Shown here piece after piece: positions 61,949 to 64,000 of a DNA stretch of 64,000 nucleotides. The notes below the pieces were generated by a model. It was not told the DNA's origin. It was given only the letters and a program-made list of their open reading frames with translations, and did not search any database. Position numbers and translations under genes: made by a program. Origin of the DNA: Hyphomicrobiales bacterium (GTDB lineage: Bacteria > Pseudomonadota > Alphaproteobacteria > Rhizobiales > Rhizobiaceae). The first letter of the stretch is position 1. Each line of letters begins with the position of its first letter. Location: the NCBI GenBank assembly GCA_003577315.1, contig QEVK01000015.1:124001-188000 (forward strand), given 5' to 3'.

Positions 61949-63106
61949 TCAGGAGCCGGTGACGGCGGCGGTCGGGGCCTGGCCGGCCTCGCCGCCGACA
62001 AGGCGCACCGGCGCGCCCTCGCGCACGGCGTGGATTCCTTCCGTCACCACCTGGCCGGCGGTGCCGAGCTCGCCGGAGACGAGGATGCTGTCGGTGTTGC
62101 GCTGGACGATGCGCACGCCGACGCGGCGCGCCACGCCGTCCTCGATCAGCCAGACGAACGCGCCGTCGGCGCCCCACTGGACGGCCAGCGGGTCGACGGC
62201 GGGATAGGTGTCGCCGGGAAAGTGCATCTCGATCTGGAACGCCATGCCGGCGCGCAGAAGGTCGCGGGCGTTGTCGATGCTGGCCTGGACCTGGAGGGTG
62301 CGGCTCCTGGATTCGATGCGGCTGTCCACGGCGCTGACGACGCCGGCGTAGCCGTCGTCGGGCCGCGCGACCGCGGCGGCCGAGACCGGCTGGCCGACCG
62401 AGACCATGCCGGCGAAGCGCTCGGGCACCCAGAAGTCGACGACGATGCGCGAGCGGTCGTCGATGGTGGCGATCACGGTCTGCGTGGTGACGTGGTTGCC
62501 GACCGAAACCGGGATGATGCCGACGATGCCGGAGATCGGCGCCAGGATCGAGCGGCGCTCCAGCGTCAGCTCGGCGTCGCGCACGGCGAGCCGCGCGTTG
62601 GAGACGGCAAGCTCGGCCTCGGTGAGCTGGACGGCGGTGACGGTGTTGGTGGTGCGCAGCGCCTTCACGCGCTCCAGCCGGGCGCTGGCGTCCTCGAGCG
62701 CGATGCGGGCGCGGTCGAGCGCGATCTCCTCGGCGTCGGAGTCGATGCGGGCGATGACGTCGCCGGCGGAAACGTGTGCCCCCGACTCCACGGCGATCTC
62801 GGTCAGCCTGCCGGCCGAGAACGGCATCACCGAGACGGAGTTGAGCGCGCGGCTGGTGCCGATGGCGACGAGCCGGTCGTTGATGGTGGCGGTGGAGATG
62901 GGCGCAGTGACCACCGCGGCCGCCTCGCGGCCGGGGCCGTCGCCGCCCGCGCCGCCGGCCTCGCCCTGTTGGCCGCCGCCGGGCGCGACCCACTCGAGCC
63001 CCCAGCGGGCGAGGATCTCGGGCGCGCCCGGAAAGAAGCGCGCCCACAGCACAAACCCGGCCGCGATCACGACCAGCGAGAAAAGCAGTTGTTTCCAGAG
63101 CGGCAT
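61949..63106 (-). CDS. RND efflux adaptor (membrane fusion protein)
   Basis: Periplasmic adaptor of 385 residues anchored by an N-terminal helix (QLLFSLVVIAAGFVLWARFF); no lipobox. Lipoyl halves RLTEIAVESGAHVSAGDVIA and ILAPISGIVGIIPVSVGNHV flank an alpha hairpin (about residues 120-190), followed by beta-barrel and membrane-proximal domains. First gene of the two-gene efflux unit. A Gly/Ala-rich linker of about 20 residues lies between the anchor and the barrel. Confidence 0.92.
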   Translation of the reverse strand: MPLWKQLLFSLVVIAAGFVLWARFFPGAPEILARWGLEWVAPGGGQQGEAGGAGGDGPGREAAAVVTAPISTATINDRLVAIGTSRALNSVSVMPFSAGRLTEIAVESGAHVSAGDVIARIDSDAEEIALDRARIALEDASARLERVKALRTTNTVTAVQLTEAELAVSNARLAVRDAELTLERRSILAPISGIVGIIPVSVGNHVTTQTVIATIDDRSRIVVDFWVPERFAGMVSVGQPVSAAAVARPDDGYAGVVSAVDSRIESRSRTLQVQASIDNARDLLRAGMAFQIEMHFPGDTYPAVDPLAVQWGADGAFVWLIEDGVARRVGVRIVQRNTDSILVSGELGTAGQVVTEGIHAVREGAPVRLVGGEAGQAPTAAVTGS

Positions 63107-63500
63107 CCGATACTCCGCATTCCCGACGGCTTCCGCACGGCCTGGCAGCCGCCGACATGCAAGAAGAACGAGGCCGCGGTGACCGTCGCCGCTTCCCCAT
63201 TGCCGTTTCTATGCCAAGTCACTCCCGCCGATAAACCCGTCCCTGGATTAAATATCGGTAATTTGATCGACCGGACCACCCCGCGCTCGAGGGCGGGCGC
63301 CGGCGCGGCCCGCACAAGGCGCTCGATTCCGGCCCGTTCTGGCTGTAAAAGATCGGCGTCGTGGTCCGTGCCGCGGCCCGCGCGTGGCCCGTTGCGCAGA
63401 CGGGTGCGCTCGCGCACACAGTCGCAAAACCAACGCCAGGAATGGAAGACCAACACAAGCAAAGCGTCCGGCGCCGGCGTCCGGGCCGAGGGGATCGAGA
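63107..63500. other. Divergent intergenic region efflux adaptor / glutamine-synthetase-family gene
   Basis: 394 bp without a gene. An AT-rich patch at 63246-63266 (contains TTAA-ATATCGG-TAAT) is the best place for the adaptor promoter. The right half is GC-rich and I see no defined promoter, hairpin or RNA gene there. Confidence 0.5.
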
Positions 63501-64000
63501 GTGTCAGGCACGATTTCGTTCGAGGGTTTGAAGGAGAAGGTCGCGGCGGGCGACATCGACACCGTGCTGACGGCCGGCGTGGACATGCAGGGAAGGCTGA
63601 TCGGCAAGCGCTTCCTGGCGAAGTTCTTCGTCGAATCCGCCCATGAGGAGACGCACGGCTGCAACTACCTGCTGGCCGACGACATCGATATGGAGCCGGT
63701 GCCCGGCTACAAGGCGGCGAGCTGGTCCAAGGGCTATGGCGACTTCGTCATGAAGCCGGACCTGTCGACCATCCGGCTGACGCCGTGGCTGGAAAAGACG
63801 GCGCTGGTGCTGTGCGACATCCAGGACCACCACACCCACGCGGACCTGCCGCACTCGCCGCGCGGCATCCTGAAGCGGCAGCTGGCGCGGCTGAAGGAGC
63901 GCGGCTGGCTGGCCTATTTCGCCTCCGAGCTCGAATTCTACCTGTTCGACGAGACCTATGCCTCGGCGCGGGCCAAGCGCTGGCAGGGCCTCGACACCGC
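63501..64000 (+). CDS. Glutamine synthetase family protein, 5' part only
   Basis: ATP-dependent amide/gamma-glutamyl ligase of the GlnA fold; the window ends after 166 codons. Visible N-terminal beta-grasp part: GVDMQGRLIGKRFLAKFF, then CNYLLADDIDMEPVPGYKAA, SWSKGYGDFVMKPDLSTIRL, TPWLEKTALVLCDIQDHH and the start of the catalytic domain with SELEFYLFDE, where the Glu residues bind metal. Start GTG 63501 after GAGGGGATCGAGA. It resembles the non-housekeeping GS homologues used in amine catabolism (gamma-glutamylputrescine synthetase-like) rather than GlnA, which fits the PuuD-like gene at 4.3 kb, but the specificity is unproven. Confidence 0.85.
   Translation, partial: MSGTISFEGLKEKVAAGDIDTVLTAGVDMQGRLIGKRFLAKFFVESAHEETHGCNYLLADDIDMEPVPGYKAASWSKGYGDFVMKPDLSTIRLTPWLEKTALVLCDIQDHHTHADLPHSPRGILKRQLARLKERGWLAYFASELEFYLFDETYASARAKRWQGLDT

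Noticed and set aside
63248-63262. CtrA box upstream of the efflux adaptor gene
   Set aside because: TTAA-N7-TAAT has two changes in the second half-site. Kept only as an AT-rich promoter candidate.
1-64000. rRNA, tRNA and prophage genes
   Set aside because: Looked for in the intergenic gaps by eye. None of the gaps shows a cloverleaf with a recognisable T-loop sequence or phage-type genes, but a tRNA search program was not run.

Overview
The window is a very GC-rich, gene-dense chromosomal segment with almost no intergenic DNA and no rRNA, tRNA, IS element or CRISPR array that I can see. It looks like an alphaproteobacterium of the Hyphomicrobiales (Rhizobiales), perhaps Phyllobacteriaceae-like. 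The pointers are an ExoD-family protein, the order aa3-oxidase subunit IV - pntAA - pntAB - pntB, a canonical soxBDAG sarcosine oxidase operon, a TakP-like TRAP system, abundant HAAT and polyamine-type ABC importers, and two perfect TTAA-N7-TTAA CtrA boxes. The placement is inference from gene content only.

Layout. 0-5.9 kb: MarR regulator, EamA exporter, LacI regulator, D-2-hydroxyacid dehydrogenase, a secreted protease-inhibitor-like protein, a PuuD-like glutamine amidotransferase and ExoD. 6-13 kb: a TRAP transporter whose binding protein faces its permease genes across a shared terminator, then a fused indolepyruvate:ferredoxin oxidoreductase; both fit 2-oxoacid metabolism. 13-17.3 kb: a signalling patch with a membrane GGDEF-EAL protein, a FeeM/LuxI-fold acyl synthase behind two CtrA boxes, and a Crp/Fnr regulator. 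17.5-25.4 kb: acyl-CoA ligase plus a complete HAAT ABC importer and a dienelactone-hydrolase-like enzyme. 25.5-29.8 kb: respiratory and transhydrogenase genes; pntB has lost its last ~24 codons and runs into a phosphotransferase gene that has lost its N-terminus. 29.9-33.9 kb: a polyamine-type ABC importer. 33.9-35.1 kb: rpsU followed by a TPR lipoprotein gene. 35.5-40.7 kb: soxBDAG. 40.7-43.4 kb: CHASE-PAS-GGDEF-EAL protein.

43.5-56.6 kb is the most interesting part. Two divergent transcription units flank a perfect TetR-type operator. Leftward are SDR, MaoC, an ACAD10/11-type phosphotransferase and a second SDR. Rightward are tetR, an ACAD10/11-type acyl-CoA dehydrogenase, a quinone oxidoreductase, livHMGF, an acyl-CoA ligase and a periplasmic binding protein. 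Together they read as a self-contained import, CoA-activation and degradation route for an unidentified, probably hydroxylated, carboxylic acid. It would use the phosphorylation/elimination chemistry known from bacterial levulinate (Lva) catabolism and mammalian ACAD10/11. The window closes with an AraC/MFS pair, an RND efflux pump (permease and adaptor) and the 5' end of a glutamine-synthetase-family gene.

Limits: all assignments come from reading motifs, gene order and local DNA structure. No database search, alignment or folding program was run. Substrates of the transporters and dehydrogenases are inferences.
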